NCBI RefSeq assembly: GCF_905147045.1
Contig: NC_065890.1
Span: forward strand, 2,542,001 to 2,606,000
Length of the DNA: 64,000 bases
Reading direction: 5' to 3'
From: Nymphalis io
Lineage: Eukaryota; Arthropoda; Insecta; Lepidoptera; Nymphalidae
Shown here in pieces: positions 20,000 through 31,650 of the stretch. The notes under the pieces are model-generated. The model saw only the letters and a list, made by a program, of their open reading frames with translations. It had not been told where the DNA came from and did no database searches. Position 1 is the first letter of the stretch. Each line of letters starts with the position of its first letter. Position numbers and translations under genes: made by a program.

Positions 20000-20955
20000 T
20001 TCAATGCAAATTTTAGGGATGGAGTTTTTATCTTTACTAGTTCCAGAATATATCACCAATTATTATATATTTGTTAATTTAAAATTTTGAAACGTTTACA
20101 TTTAAATCGACCTGTTTCACCCAAGCAGCATTAATCAATTAGACGTATAAATTCCAGCTGAATTGTGTCTATTTATTTAGTTTCTTCATAATTGATATTT
20201 AAAATTATTTCATTAATTTATTTGCCATGGTAGCCTCTCTGGGGCCAAGATATTTCCATTTTCTTGAACTATATATCATCAAGTCAATCAATCAAAATAT
20301 TTTTATTCAAATAGACTTTTACAAGTACTTTTGTGCTAATTTGCACAAAATATTCAATATATACTACAAACACACTCCATATGAATTCATTTATTTCTGG
20401 GTGACAACTGGGACATAAGGATATTTTCGAAATTAGCGTCCAAGAATAGAATGTAATGATTATCATAACACATCTGTGGTTGCAATTAATATGGTTAATT
20501 TATCTCTTAAACTTTTAAAAATATTTAACACTAGAGCATATAATGAGAGAAATGATCATTATCATCATTGTATTAATTTAAAACGAAATTTTCACCTCCA
20601 AAAACTTCTGGTTACTCGACATTCAAATAACGATGAACGTCAATGACTGGCGCATCCCTGGATTCTATTGTGGTGTAGATACCCACTCAAGTGGTTCCGC
20701 TTATTTATATAACCGATAAACACGATTTAGCTCGAAGTCGATTTGTTTGTGTTTTTGAAAGCAGCTAGCCTCAAATAGTTAGTTCTGAGAATTGATTTTG
20801 ATTGAAGATTTGATTGTTAGACAAACAACATTTGTTCTCATGTATTTTGAATAATTTAAGTAAGTTTTAAGACCAGAAACTCGTGGTTAGAACGAATGTT
20901 CTAAGCTGTCTAAAATCAAGGACAGAAATGTTTAATACTGTATACATTTTGTTCA
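20000..20955. other. mostly unclassified AT-rich DNA
   Basis: Contains the second copy of the uncharacterised repeat at about 20630-20710 (see 19.2 kb). No gene is recognised. Confidence 0.4.
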
Positions 20956-20959
20956 TGTT

Positions 20960-21220
20960 ATAGGTAAAGAGATGGATCATTGGGTAGCACGTGGTCACCA
21001 CCGCCCATGAGCGATGTAAGAAATATTAATTATTCATTACATTGTCAATGCGCCACCAACCTTGGCAACTAGGATGCTTCGTCCTTTGTGGTCCTGTTAC
21101 ACTGGCTCACTCACCCTTTAAACCGGAACGCAACAATAACAAGTAATGCTGTTTAGCAGTAAAATATCTGATGAGTCTGTATCCACCCAGACGGGCTGGC
21201 ACATAGCCCTACCACCTACT
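20960..21220 (-). mobile_element. repeat-B copy, near full length
   Basis: On the minus strand it starts GTGGTAGGGCTATGTGCCAG (plus 21201-21219), with TTTAAAGGGTGAGTGAGCC, TTGGTGGCGCATTGAC and GGTGGTGACCACGTGC. It ends with a degraded 3' end near 20960. Moderately diverged. Confidence 0.8.
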
Positions 21221-21354
21221 AAAAATACTATTATAGGTCATGAAGAAATTAAAGTTTTTACATTTTTAGTTTTTCACGTATTACTTTAAATTGAATTTCG
21301 CTTTACTGTCATTTTCTTTACGGTTATAACGAACCGTAACGAAGTTTCCAAACA

Positions 21355-21485
21355 AATTCATATCAATACCCCCACTTGGCGAGCGTGAAAATGTTTACTG
21401 AATAGAAAAATGATAAACTCGATTCGTGAGAGTGCCGCGACGAGGAAAGCTTTGCTCCGCGGACTTTTACGTGCTGAATGGAATA
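21355..21485. promoter_or_regulatory. candidate non-coding regulatory island
   Basis: Non-repetitive, GC-richer sequence (ATCAATACCCCCACTTGG, GAGAGTGCCGCGACGAGG, TTTGCTCCGCGGACTTTTAC) in AT-rich flanks, with no open frame. A constrained cis element is possible. Confidence 0.25.
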
Positions 21486-21654
21486 CTATGATGCAATTTT
21501 AATGCTACATACATTACTTTGCTAGTATTTTTGAGGATTTCAACCATCTGATTGATTGAAAGTAAAAAATATCTATTTAAAAAATATATATAAAAATATC
21601 TATTTTTTATTTTTAACAGCATACGTGTATCTTAATCGAAGATTAACTTTTCGA

Positions 21655-21768
21655 ACTTGGGTAAGCGTTGAGACTGGATGTACTTAATTTGGGTTTATAA
21701 TTCACCGCGTCCTCGGCGATGATGACAATCATCGTAAGTAAGCCTGCATGTACCATATGAACTTCAGC
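21655..21768 (+). mobile_element. old SINE-A, left part
   Basis: TGGATGTACTTAATTTGGGT, TTATAATTCACCGCGTCCTC and AGTAAGCCTGCATGTACC is a diverged SINE-A body. It is interrupted by a younger SINE-A. Confidence 0.7.
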
Positions 21769-21778
21769 CATACTTGCA

Positions 21779-22071
21779 AGCCGAGATGGCCCAGTGGTGA
21801 ATCTTAACCAATGATCGTGGGTTCAAACCCGGGCAAGCGCCACTGAATTTTCATTTGCTTAATTTGTGATTATAATTCATCTCGTGCTTTACGGTGAAGG
21901 AAAACATTGTGAGGAAACCTGAATGTGTCTAATTTCACTGAAATTCTGCCACATGTGCATTCCACCAATCCGCATTGGAGCAGCGTGGTGGAATAAGCTC
22001 CTCCTAAGCCTTCTTCTCAAAAAAGAAGAGAGGAAGCCCAGCAGTGGGACATTCACAGGTTGTTACGGATA
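21779..22071 (+). mobile_element. young SINE-A inserted in an old SINE-A
   Basis: Head GCCGAGATGGCCCAGTGG at 21780, with a 9-base deletion (TAAGAACGC lost) before GTGAATCTTAACC. Box B GGTTCAAACCC is intact. The tail ends CACAGGTTGTTACGG. A 10-bp target duplication CATACTTGCA lies at 21769-21778 and 22072-22081. Confidence 0.92.
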
Positions 22072-22165
22072 CATACTTGCATGTGGTTCAATTATGAATT
22101 GGTAATATATAAGAAATTCATTAGAACTGCACGGTGGAATAAGCCTCGCAAAATATAAAGGCTGT
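22072..22165 (+). mobile_element. old SINE-A, right part
   Basis: After the duplication the old copy continues with ATTAGAACTGCACGGTGGAA, TAAGCC and AAAGGCTGTTTACG. It is strongly diverged. Confidence 0.6.
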
Positions 22166-22452
22166 TTACGTATTGCCTAGTAAAATATTATGCCTTGCAT
22201 TGCCTTGTAAAATATTTGAATAAATAAAGTTTAACTTATTTATAATCTGATTCGAAAAATGTGTTTCAATATTTCAATCATGGGAGAACAACTGGACGAA
22301 AATCTCGCACACTAGTCTGTTATATCATATACGGTTTTTTTAATTATTGAAAAATTAAGGCTATTTAATGTTATAGAATAATAATGTAAATACTAAAATT
22401 ACTGTTAACATTAAATTCAAAATTGCGTGAGAAACGCATTATTCACTAATTT

Positions 22453-22495
22453 ATATTTACGAAAGTACAGTCTGTTACTTTACTTTCGTAAATAT
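22453..22495. repeat. perfect 15-bp inverted repeat
   Basis: ATATTTACGAAAGTA (22453-22467) pairs perfectly with TACTTTCGTAAATAT (22481-22495) across 13 bases. It abuts the 3' end of a minus-strand SINE-A. Confidence 0.85.
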
Positions 22496-22497
22496 GT

Positions 22498-22738
22498 AAT
22501 AGTCCCACAACTGGTTAAAGACTTCATCTAATTATGGAGAAGGTTATTCCACCTCTACTGCGTATTTGTGGATATACATGTGGTGGAACTTTATCTGGCA
22601 CATGTAGGATTACCTGATGATGCAATCGCCGTCAGAGAGCACAAGAACTCAATAGTGCATATTCAGATTTGGATTCACGGTCTTTCGGTTAAGACCAGGT
22701 TTTCTATCAAGTGAACTAGCTTGGCTCAAATTGACGCC
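22498..22738 (-). mobile_element. old SINE-A copy
   Basis: AATAGTCCCACAACTGG, AGGTTATTCCACCTCTACTG, ATACATGTGGTGGAAC and GATTCACGG...GGTTAAGACC follow the minus-strand SINE-A order with very many changes. Confidence 0.6.
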
Positions 22739-22744
22739 ACAGGT

Positions 22745-23230
22745 GAAGCTATCGTCGTCTTCTATTTCCGACACCAAACTAAACAGTGTTTTACAATTCT
22801 TTAAACACCACTGCCGTTGCTGACATAGCTGTTTTGTTTAGTTTGGCATTCGGTCAAAATTTATTTTTTCTTCGATCGCCGTCGCTATTAAACGTCCCGT
22901 ATGATAACAGTCAGTTGCGTTTAATGTTTCAATTAAAATATTACATATAAAATCAGACACTTTCTTTTAAAAAAATGGTTCACCTTGAAAAAAATAAAGA
23001 ATTTATTATTTGTGATTACAATATTTTAATCGCTTATGAAATAAATACATACTATTCACATATATTTTTTTAATTAATTTTTTTTTCATGCAAATATCAA
23101 TCAACATTTTGGCTCCGTATTCTTAACAAAAAAAGTTAACAACTTTCTCGATAACAGTTGAGACAAATACAATTAGGTTTTAAGCACGCGGTGATCTTAT
23201 GTAGATAAGAGAAAATAGATTATTTTTAAT
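22745..23230. other. no gene recognised
   Basis: A 12-bp inverted match (CCAAACTAAACA near 22772 and TGTTTAGTTTGG near 22833) and a GC-richer patch (TCGATCGCCGTCGC) are the only structure. Confidence 0.4.
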
Positions 23231-23235
23231 TAAAA

Positions 23236-23442
23236 TGGTAGGCGAACGGTGAAATGGGCCTGACGGTAAATGATCACCACCGCTCATCTACATTGGCGAT
23301 GTAAGAAATATAACTTCTCTTTAAATCGCCAATTCGCTAACAATCTTGGTGAACGGTGGTAGTGATTGCTGTTTGATGATGAGTGGGTGGTACTCACCCA
23401 GTTGGGCTCGAACGAGTACCAACGCTACGACCAAGTAAAAGT
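23236..23442 (-). mobile_element. repeat-B copy with internal deletion
   Basis: GGTAGGCGAACGGTGAAATG, CACCACCGCTCATCTACATT, GGCGATGTAAGAAATAT, then ATGATGAGTGGGTGGTACTC. The central part is deleted around the GTGAACGG junction. Confidence 0.75.
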
Positions 23443-23444
23443 TT

Positions 23445-24290
23445 CAATATAAATGATTTTATATTTTGAGGCGTGAAAGCAATCTTAACACCGAATCATC
23501 TACAACTCCAGCTGTATGATCAACAATTGCATCGACATTGTCCTGGTTATTTTGTTTAATAAGTTCTTACTTATAATTCCGATTAGTAAGCAGAAGAGCT
23601 ATACTGAAAGAACTTAAACACTTCAAATCTCACTTGAAAACCGGCTTACAATGATACGCTGTTTATATGTTGTTGGATCCTATATTTTCCTAAAAATTAA
23701 TACTAAACTTTTAGGAATAATTTATTAATTGTTGATCTGATATGAAAAGAAAGTCAATTTTATACGAACCACTTATATACTAAGTCCATTTCTTATAAAG
23801 GCGAGGCTTACCTGAAACAAGAGAATAATTCGTTTAAAAATAACGTTTTGACTCTAGTGAGTACTGTTAGGATACTCACGCAATACAATATTGACGCAGA
23901 AACTTTCTTGTTAGCGACGAGAATACACCCGTTACTCTATTGCGAAGCCACCATGTGCTTGTGTTTCAATATAAAGTTGAAGGGCTATGATTATAGTTAT
24001 GAACGCAGTATATTTACATCAACATTTTGTATATCCATATTAATATTAATTATTTTCATAGAAACAGTGACAAACATTGTATTAACACCCCGTTACCTTC
24101 TACACTATATCAATTCTTCCATTCGTGTATGTGAATTCTAGCGAAATCTCGCAAAAATTGTAATGATAGCTTTGCAAATTAATAATGTTAAATCTCACTA
24201 TAAAAATAAAACGTTTATAAATATGAGATATCACTCAATAAAAGATTATGAAAATGTTATAAAGCTTAACAGGGTATATGTAATGGCTTT
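23445..24290. other. no gene recognised
   Basis: AT-rich DNA. Open frames at 23848-24141 (97 codons from a TTG, with a hydrophobic run) and 24163-24432 (which runs into SINE-F) have no recognisable family. I regard both as chance. Confidence 0.4.
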
Positions 24291-24297
24291 ATTGCAT

Positions 24298-24562
24298 TTT
24301 AATCGGTTGACGAGCTGGTTGGCGTGGTTCGTATATACTTGCCTTTCACGCCGAATGTTGTGGGTTCGATTCCCACCCAGGACAGACATTTGTGTGCATG
24401 AACATGTCTGTTTGTCCTTAGTCTGGGTGTAATTATCTATATAAGTATGTATTTATAAAAGAAAAGTAGTATATGTAGTATATCAGTTGCCTGGTTTCCA
24501 TAGCACAAGCTTTGTACAAGCTTAATTTGGGATCAGACGGCCGTGTGTGAAAAATGTCCCAG
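24298..24562 (+). mobile_element. SINE-F copy, full length
   Basis: A tRNA-derived head (GAGCTGGTTGGCGTGG as box A region, GTGGGTTCGATTCCCACCC as T-arm and box B at 24358-24376) is followed by a GACATTTGTGTGCATG body, TCAGTTGCCTGGTTTCCATA and TTTGGGATCAGACGGCC. It ends in ATT repeats after TCCCAGGATATT. Related to the minus-strand copy at 51.6 kb. It is a SINE, not a functional tRNA gene, because the acceptor stem is not closed. Confidence 0.82.
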
Positions 24563-24564
24563 GA

Positions 24565-26790
24565 TATTATTATTATATGTAAATTATACTGAGTTGTAGT
24601 CTACTAAGATTGTAATCGGTTTATATCTTTATTATTTACATGTCGACGATAGTAACATACATTTTCATTAAATTTTGTAGATTAACGATACAATTGTAAG
24701 AAATTATCGGAATAAATGACACTATGTATATTGTGATTTTTTTTAGATACAATCTATACCAATAACTAAAACCAAACTTGCGTAAATAGCCAATAATCGT
24801 TGGTATGTTATTTCACTCAACTATTTATTTTCTATTGATGTAATACTTCAGCGTAGGGAAGAGTCAAAAAATCTCGGATATTTTTATGTTTGTTACCAAA
24901 TATTATGAACGAATACGGGTGGTATTGGTTGTTGTTAATAAGAGAAACATAAAAAAATAAAAAGAATTGACACGTTATACATGAGTTTGGGACGAACTTT
25001 GCATTTCGAAAAACAGCGCAAGTTCTAGAAATTCTTACAATAAATTATAATTTAGTTTATCCAGTCGTAGAATAGATAATGGTATATCGTGTAGCGATCT
25101 ACGGGTTAAGATCGCTCGCAATTGACGTATTAGATACGTTTCATTTAATGAAGCCAATTTTACGGTTTGTAAAGAGTACAAGACCTAATGATATTATGAT
25201 CCAGTCTAATACGTAATGTGTATATCTATCTCTATATCTAATGATATACGGGCTTATAAATGTTGCTTAACACCTGTTTAGTTGATTACTGATCATTCGA
25301 AAGAAAAAATCAAAATATTTTTTAATAGCTCACTCGCTTAACAATGTAAGGCCGATAATAATTATTAAGCCTTATGTTTATTTAAAAAAGGCAAAACTGC
25401 AATGATTAAACTTAAATTAAATAAGATCAGGAACGAGCCAAAATACTTAAGTATATTCGAATACCGACGTAAACCGAATTACACCTTTCTGTTGTTCTTG
25501 TAATGTTTTATTTTAACATTCCCATACAAATTTGACGATCGAACTAAACTCTACGCTAACCTACTTAATTCCAGCAAATATTAGAAACATCTAGAATATG
25601 TCAATACGAGATCGTAAATCAATATGACCAACGCGCTGTTTGCGTATGCCAAGTATTCCTCACATAATACACAAGCGCTTGTGGTGAGGATTTGATTAAT
25701 AGCTGATAGCACAGACACACTGTCAAACGTGCTCCAGACTATGACGTTAAATGATTATTTGGTTTGCTAATAAAGCAGTTCAAACTATTAGAAGTTCACT
25801 CAAGTGTTGAAGTATGATTTGCTGCAAATTAATTCGTTTGTTCAGAGCAATTTAATAACAGGTTCGTTCATAAGTTTTCAAACTAAATATTACAATTTGG
25901 CAATTTACTAAAAAATATATTTATATAACTATATTTTCTTCTTATACATAAAAAGTATTGGTAAGTGAATATAAACATAAAACATTATCTTTTTGATATG
26001 AAAGAGAGTAACGAAACATCTATCATTCGAATGGTACTGTGCTATAGATATTAACATAAAAATCATCATATTTAATCGAAAATAACAGTGGGCTAATTCC
26101 GAACATAACGTGAATACTGGTACAGATACTTATAGATAAGTTTTGATTCTTAACGTTTTAGCAATAAGAGTTATAATGCTTAAGCAATTCATTCCATACT
26201 TAGTCTTTAATACGTCCCAATCAATCTCTTTCGATAAGATTTCGGTCGGTAAGAACAGTAATAAATAAGACCGTAATTATTATTGAATCGCATCTGGTTA
26301 TGAGTAATTTCCCGTCCGTTTTTAGCAGTACATATAAAATGGCGAATGGTATGATTTTTTCTGATAAATTATACGTAATTGAACAGGATTATGATAACAT
26401 TTTAGAAATAGTATGAAGTTATGTTAAGGAAAGTACGCCATAATAAGTACACATAAATGATGATATTACGATACTGATAAAGATAATTTTATAAATAAAC
26501 CCCATTGTTTTACAGCAAATGCTGCAAATCTTGTAATATGAACAGTAAGTAAGTAAGTCCTTGTTGCTATTAATTACTTGGAATGATTGACCTCAATTTT
26601 TCATTTTAGGTAAATAAAGCTGAAGGTGAAATTAATAATACATTTGAAACAAGAGATACAAACAATTATTTAATTCTAGAATAGTCTTGGAAAGTAAAAA
26701 CTCGTACTATATGACGAGTGAGCAAAATTCTTTCATTTTGATTTTATGTACTAAAGGGAAAATAAACGATCAGGTAAATAAAACTATTGA
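24565..26790. other. repeat-poor AT-rich DNA
   Basis: More than 2 kb without a recognised repeat or gene. A GC-richer patch at about 25620-25760 (CAACGCGCTGTTTGCG, ACACAAGCGCTTGTGG) and an AAGT run at 26546-26562 are the only notable spots. Confidence 0.4.
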
Positions 26791-26794
26791 TTAC

Positions 26795-27088
26795 AGTAAC
26801 AGCCTGTAAATGTCCCACTGCTGGGCTAAGGCCTCCTCTCCCTTTTTTTTTTAGGAGAATGTTTGGAGCTTATTCCACCACGCTGCTCCAATGCGGGTTG
26901 GTGGAAAATTGATTAAAGTAACAAATTTTCCATATTTCATTGGTGGACAAAGATATGGCATGGACAATGGTGTTCGAATACACATGTGGCAGAACTTTAT
27001 GCGACTTACGCATGGATTTTTTTACCCCCGAAAACGAGATGAGTTATAAATAAAAATCAAGAAATATCTTTGGTACTTGCCCAAAAGA
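26795..27088 (-). mobile_element. SINE-A copy with a 70-base internal insertion
   Basis: On the plus strand AACAGCCTGTAAATGTCCCA starts the tail end, and the sequence runs through GCTGCTCCAATGCGGGTTGG. At TGGAA (26902-26906) about 70 foreign bases intervene before ATACACATGTGGCAGAAC (26978). The head part (ACTTGCCCAAAAG) is decayed. Confidence 0.75.
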
Positions 27089-27814
27089 TTTTACATATAT
27101 TATTATATTTTGCTTTCTCGTTAGAAGGATTCGTAGTCGAACTCTTCAAACTACAAAACTACAATTGGACACATATTGTTTCTAGAATATTCAGCTTTCC
27201 ATACAAAGAGATACGCGTAAATATAGCTCACTTATAAATTGAAACAATTTAATCTAAATATATTCAACGGTGCTCGATCAACGAAAATAAGCGTCGACAC
27301 CTAGCAATACTAATATCGCATAGGTCAGTGACATTAACTAGTAATAAATCATTTCGATCTCGCCCGAGATGTATCTAGTTACGTTGAATATATATTGTAT
27401 ATAAGCAGATGTTAGGCGCTTGTGTATTTAGGCGCTTTATGGGATGTAATTTTCCACGAGAAACATGATACTGAGAATGAGCCTTTGTCTTGATTGTATT
27501 TTATGTCATAAATGAGGTTGTGGCGAAGATGCTGCATAATAAAGATAACAATGGAGTTATTAAAATTAAAACGTTAATCAGAATCTATTGACGCATTTAA
27601 ATATTTATCATTCATAACATTTAAAATAAAATATAATTTTATCTAATAAAATTTTCTGTATCTTTTTCTAGTCTACAAAACCATCGGCTACATCATTGTA
27701 TTATATATAAAGAAGCTAAATAGAAACAAATATAAGGTTTTTTCCACTTCACAGAACCTCTATAAAATGTGGTCTTAAGATGTTACTTTAGGATAATCCC
27801 ACCCCCCCCCAGTG

Positions 27815-27935
27815 AAGCGAGTCTAAGGCGGCAATAAAAAAAGTAAAATTACAAATCGCTCGGGACGGTCCTATGCAAACAGGATGAGTACGATCCATCT
27901 TCATTTGAGCGGTGCTTGCGAGCGTATTGAATTCA
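27815..27935. promoter_or_regulatory. candidate non-coding regulatory island
   Basis: AAGCGAGTCTAAGGCGGC, CGCTCGGGACGGTCC, CTATGCAAACAGG (octamer-like) and GAGCGGTGCTTGCGAGCG lie in AT-rich flanks with no open frame. Constraint is inferred from composition only. Confidence 0.25.
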
Positions 27936-28319
27936 TAACGAGAACATTTTGATGCTATCTCAAATTTCCACCTAATATCTATATTTTCGATCTAATCAAA
28001 TATTAGTGTATTTAGTACTTGGTTTTTGCTATCGTGCAAATCTATAAAAAAATTCAACCGTAGACCCTAATGATGAATTGAAGGAATCATTTTTTTCAAA
28101 ACGTTTTCGAAATTGAAGATGAAAGTAAAGGCATAAATTAAATTTATAAAAACAGAAACCAGCACTTTAACTATTTGCTATAAACGAACAACTGCGATCT
28201 ATTTAGACTGCACATATTCGAGATTATTTTTTGTGTAAAAAATAATATTGACGTTCAAGAACAAACGCATTTTTTAAATCGCTGAACATTTTCGTCGAAA
28301 CAATTTGCAGAAATAATCA

Positions 28320-28510
28320 AAGTAACTGCAGGTTGAGGTGTCATCGCCGTGCCAGAACCAGATTTACGATGACACGCCCATCTGTTACAGCTTACACGAA
28401 ACGGTTTACGATTACGAGGCGGTTAAAAACAACCATTACTGAAAATGTACGACACTATTCGCCTCAGGAAAATTCCTTAGTCCGGAACAACGTCGTATGT
28501 TAAGTTGTGA
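28320..28510. promoter_or_regulatory. candidate non-coding regulatory island
   Basis: AACTGCAGGTTGAGGTGTC, ATCGCCGTGCCAGAACC, GATGACACGCCCATCTG and ACGATTACGAGGCGG form a non-repetitive block of balanced composition without a usable frame. ACACGCCC recurs at about 31363. Confidence 0.25.
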
Positions 28511-29943
28511 ACAAAACATGTTTAAGAAGATTATTTGCACGTAGAAGTAGTGAAATATGAGCCCACAGTATCTTTCATTTATTTTTACGTTGATATTTTC
28601 AAGTGCGACTTTCTAATTGTTATTTCTTTAATTTTTTTTGGTCATACGCACTTTGTGATTTCTTGTTTCTATTAGACTATTATGTCCTTAAATATAAATT
28701 TATTGTGGTTTTAGTAACAATAATGATGTCATAGTATCATCCCACGATAGATGGTGATTAAGATAGTGGCGGAATGTTTTGCGTTGCCCATAAGACTATA
28801 TTAAGGCTTTCTTTTTTATCCTAATAATATTAAAATAAATTAAAAATAAACAAACCTAGAGATTGCATAGCAAGAACAATGCGAGAGAGCAATAATAAAA
28901 ACTTGATAACAATACAACCAATTCCAAGCTCATTGCAAGGCGAGTCTCGGGCACAAATCACCGTGCCTTATATTCTTGGTACTGATAATATTTTCAAAAG
29001 GATTTCAAGAAGATGCTATGATTTTTAATTTTTAAAGAAAACAAATGAAAAAAATGTTAGTAAGAACAATAATAGTTAAAATATTTATATAACATTATTT
29101 CTTATTAATATTTTCATCATGGATTTTTTTAGCACTTTTTCTATAATTACAACATCAAATTAGACGCGAGCTAATATAGCTATTATAATATTAGTAAAAA
29201 AATATTTTCTAAAATCTACTAATACTAAAGATAACAATAGTCTAAGCACAAATAAATACAACATAACCCAGACCTCTTCAACGTAGACGTAGGGGTTATA
29301 TTGCGACACACAACGGTAAAGTAAAGATTGATCTGCTACTTGTGCAATTATATTACAATAATTTATTGGTACGAATTATGCAAAGACAGACGTGATGTTA
29401 AATTAATTTCATTCACTTTTTTAAACTTAAGTTGATCAGTTAATACATGGTGCGAATTATAAAGTAGAAAAGAAAACAAGAACTATAAGAGAATAATACA
29501 TAGACATACATAAATAATTGACAAAAGTAAAAACACTTATTTATTATAGCAGAAAATATAATTGTATATTCGAGCAGGATGGTTTATTTAAAAAAAAAAC
29601 TATATTTATACGTTTATCAAACATATCTTTTTATATTAAAAATTAAATACTGAAAACCTTAAGAACATAAAAAAACATGGAAAAGGCGGACTAACCACTT
29701 TGTAGTGGTCTCTTTGAAGCAATCAACTCTACTTAAAAGTGCTTGCAAACTTAACGGGCGAGTATATTTATATTTATAAATATAAAATGTCTAAATACTA
29801 CAAAGTAAGCATACACAACTTATAAGATAGTCTTTATATATTTCAATGGAAATTTCCGAATCATTATCATAATCGTATGTTACATTATACTGTCTCACAT
29901 CTCAAGAAGTTTGGTATCTCAATCGAAATAACTTTATCATGAA

Positions 29944-30044
29944 CATCATCCGTTCGTCGTCCACTGCTGGACATAGGCCTCTCCAAGGCACGCCACTGAG
30001 CTCGATCTTCAGCGCTCAATCTCCATCTGCTGGCAGCCATTTTG
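29944..30044 (-). mobile_element. RTE-like LINE 3' end fragment
   Basis: On the minus strand GGCCTATGTCCAGCAGTGG ends the RT C-terminus (A-x-DRAQWR-type reading, then EAYVQQWTT), followed by GATGATGTTCATG as tail. It keeps only the last 100 bases. Confidence 0.75.
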
Positions 30045-30139
30045 TATATAGTAACTCATAATATTATAAATAACTTCATATTGATATAATTTTTAAGTAA
30101 AATTGTGTACATACACTTTAGATTTTATAGCAATACTGT

Positions 30140-30365
30140 AACATACACGTTGTATTCTCGTCTGCTCCATTGGTTCCGTGGCTGTTTGTAGCGCCGCAAA
30201 ATCCAAGATTGTCTAAAACGATTGTCAGAAAAAGTCATTGGGTTTTTCTATCGAGAAATTCTCAAGAGAAGTTTAAAAGTTGGCAATGCTTAGAAAAGCA
30301 CGTAAAGTCGTTAGTTTTGCACCTGATCTCTCAGACTATGAGATTGAGAAAATAGGGAATGAATT
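30140..30365 (+). mobile_element. SINE-G copy, partial
   Basis: GGTTCCGTGGCTGTTTGTAG, AAAGTCATTGGGTTTTTCTA, TCGAGAAATTCTC, AGCACGTAAAGTCGTTAG and TTTGCACCTGATCTCTCAG match the SINE-G body seen at 39.4 kb. The open frame of 61 codons across it is a property of the repeat, not a gene. Confidence 0.7.
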
Positions 30366-30369
30366 GAGA

Positions 30370-31570
30370 AATATAACTATAATTTAAGTCAAATTGTATG
30401 ACTACATACACAGTACAACTTGCAAAAGTGCTTAAAATGTATTCGTATACCAAATGTAATGATAATTTATCTAAAAATTTCAATCAAATTAGTTTATGTG
30501 ATACTTAAGCCTTTACAAATAGAAAGAGTTCAATAGGTTTGGATAAATAGATTTAATTACATTTGTTCGAAATACAATAAACACAAATATCCAGATATAG
30601 AAATGATGTGTGATTATAATACAAACACGTCGTTATGACTTTGACGAAAGTCACGGTCAAAGCTAGTCATAAATATATTCAGGAATCTTCGTATACATGC
30701 GGCTCAATGTAAATATTTACTCGTCGCACGAATCTTGGGTCGCATATAATACAAGTATACGACCGTATGGGGAATGACAATAATTTATTACTTTTACTAT
30801 GGAATATATCTGGTATATTTATCTAATAGAAATATCTTATTTGATCTTTAGAAATTAGAGATAGCGCGGAACATATCTCAATATGATTCTTATTTATGTT
30901 TTTTTTTCAGATTGCTGTAATATGTTAAGTTTATCTGTACCATCTAATATTAATAATTTGTTTAACAAAATACGTTACGATGCAAAGACGATCAGTATTT
31001 AAATAAATTTTAAGAACATAGAACGATTAAAGGTTACAAAATTATTGAAAAATGAAAGACAATATAATTAGAAACTGATCAATTGTACAGAAATGTCAAC
31101 ATTTATTTGTCTTTCAAACAATGGTAATAATGAAATGAGTAATCTATTCCTATATACTTAAAAAGTAGCTGATGTTGCAAAATTTAAGGACGACAAAAGC
31201 TAATGTAAATAGAAGCCAAAGAAACAGCTAGAACAGAATATAAAATTAAAGCAAAAAATAAATAAAATTCAAGCATAAAGTGCTTCAATAAGACAACCGA
31301 AATTGCTGCGATAAAAATCGCAACAGATGCAATTAGGCTAAATGCAGACGTAAACGCGTTACGACACGCCCGTACAATGGATCCTTTTTACGTTCTACGC
31401 TTTGATGTTTGATGTACATTAAGATTTTAAAACGGTGGTTTTATTATGACGATTTCGTCATCGCTTTGTGTGCGTCTAAGAGTAAATGATTACATTTTCG
31501 GAGGCTTTTTGATAATTGCGAATATATTAATATTATATTTAATTGAGATATTCAATGCTCGCTTGTCAGT
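30370..31570. other. no gene or repeat seen
   Basis: AT-rich unique DNA. TGCGATAAAAATCGCA (about 31308-31323) is a perfect 6-bp-arm inverted repeat in a slightly GC-richer patch that extends to 31400. Confidence 0.4.
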
Positions 31571-31574
31571 GGCT

Positions 31575-31650
31575 GTGCAATACCACTTGCCGTTGGGTAG
31601 CCTATTTGCCAGCCTGCCTACCTAATTTAAATATAAAAATATAAAATTAA
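31575..31650 (+). mobile_element. repeat-B 3' fragment
   Basis: ACCACTTGCCGTTGGGTAGC, CTATTTGCCAGCCTGCCTAC, TTTAAATATAAAA is the end of repeat-B. Confidence 0.6.

Larger units (their letters stand above)
27090..29940. other. repeat-poor region with two GC-richer islands
   Basis: No repeats or genes recognised. A poly(C) run lies at about 27801-27811. GC-richer, non-repetitive islands at 27815-27935 (with ATGCAAAC, an octamer-like motif) and 28320-28510 are listed separately as candidate elements. Confidence 0.4.

Noticed and set aside
23848..24141. 97-codon open frame with a hydrophobic stretch, perhaps a receptor exon
   Set aside because: It starts from a TTG, has no recognisable family motif, no clear splice sites and AT-driven composition.
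24358..24376. A tRNA gene suggested by GTGGGTTCGATTCCCACCC
   Set aside because: A second copy with the same downstream body exists at 51.6-51.8 kb on the other strand, the acceptor stem is not closed, and both end in ATT repeats. It is a tRNA-derived SINE.
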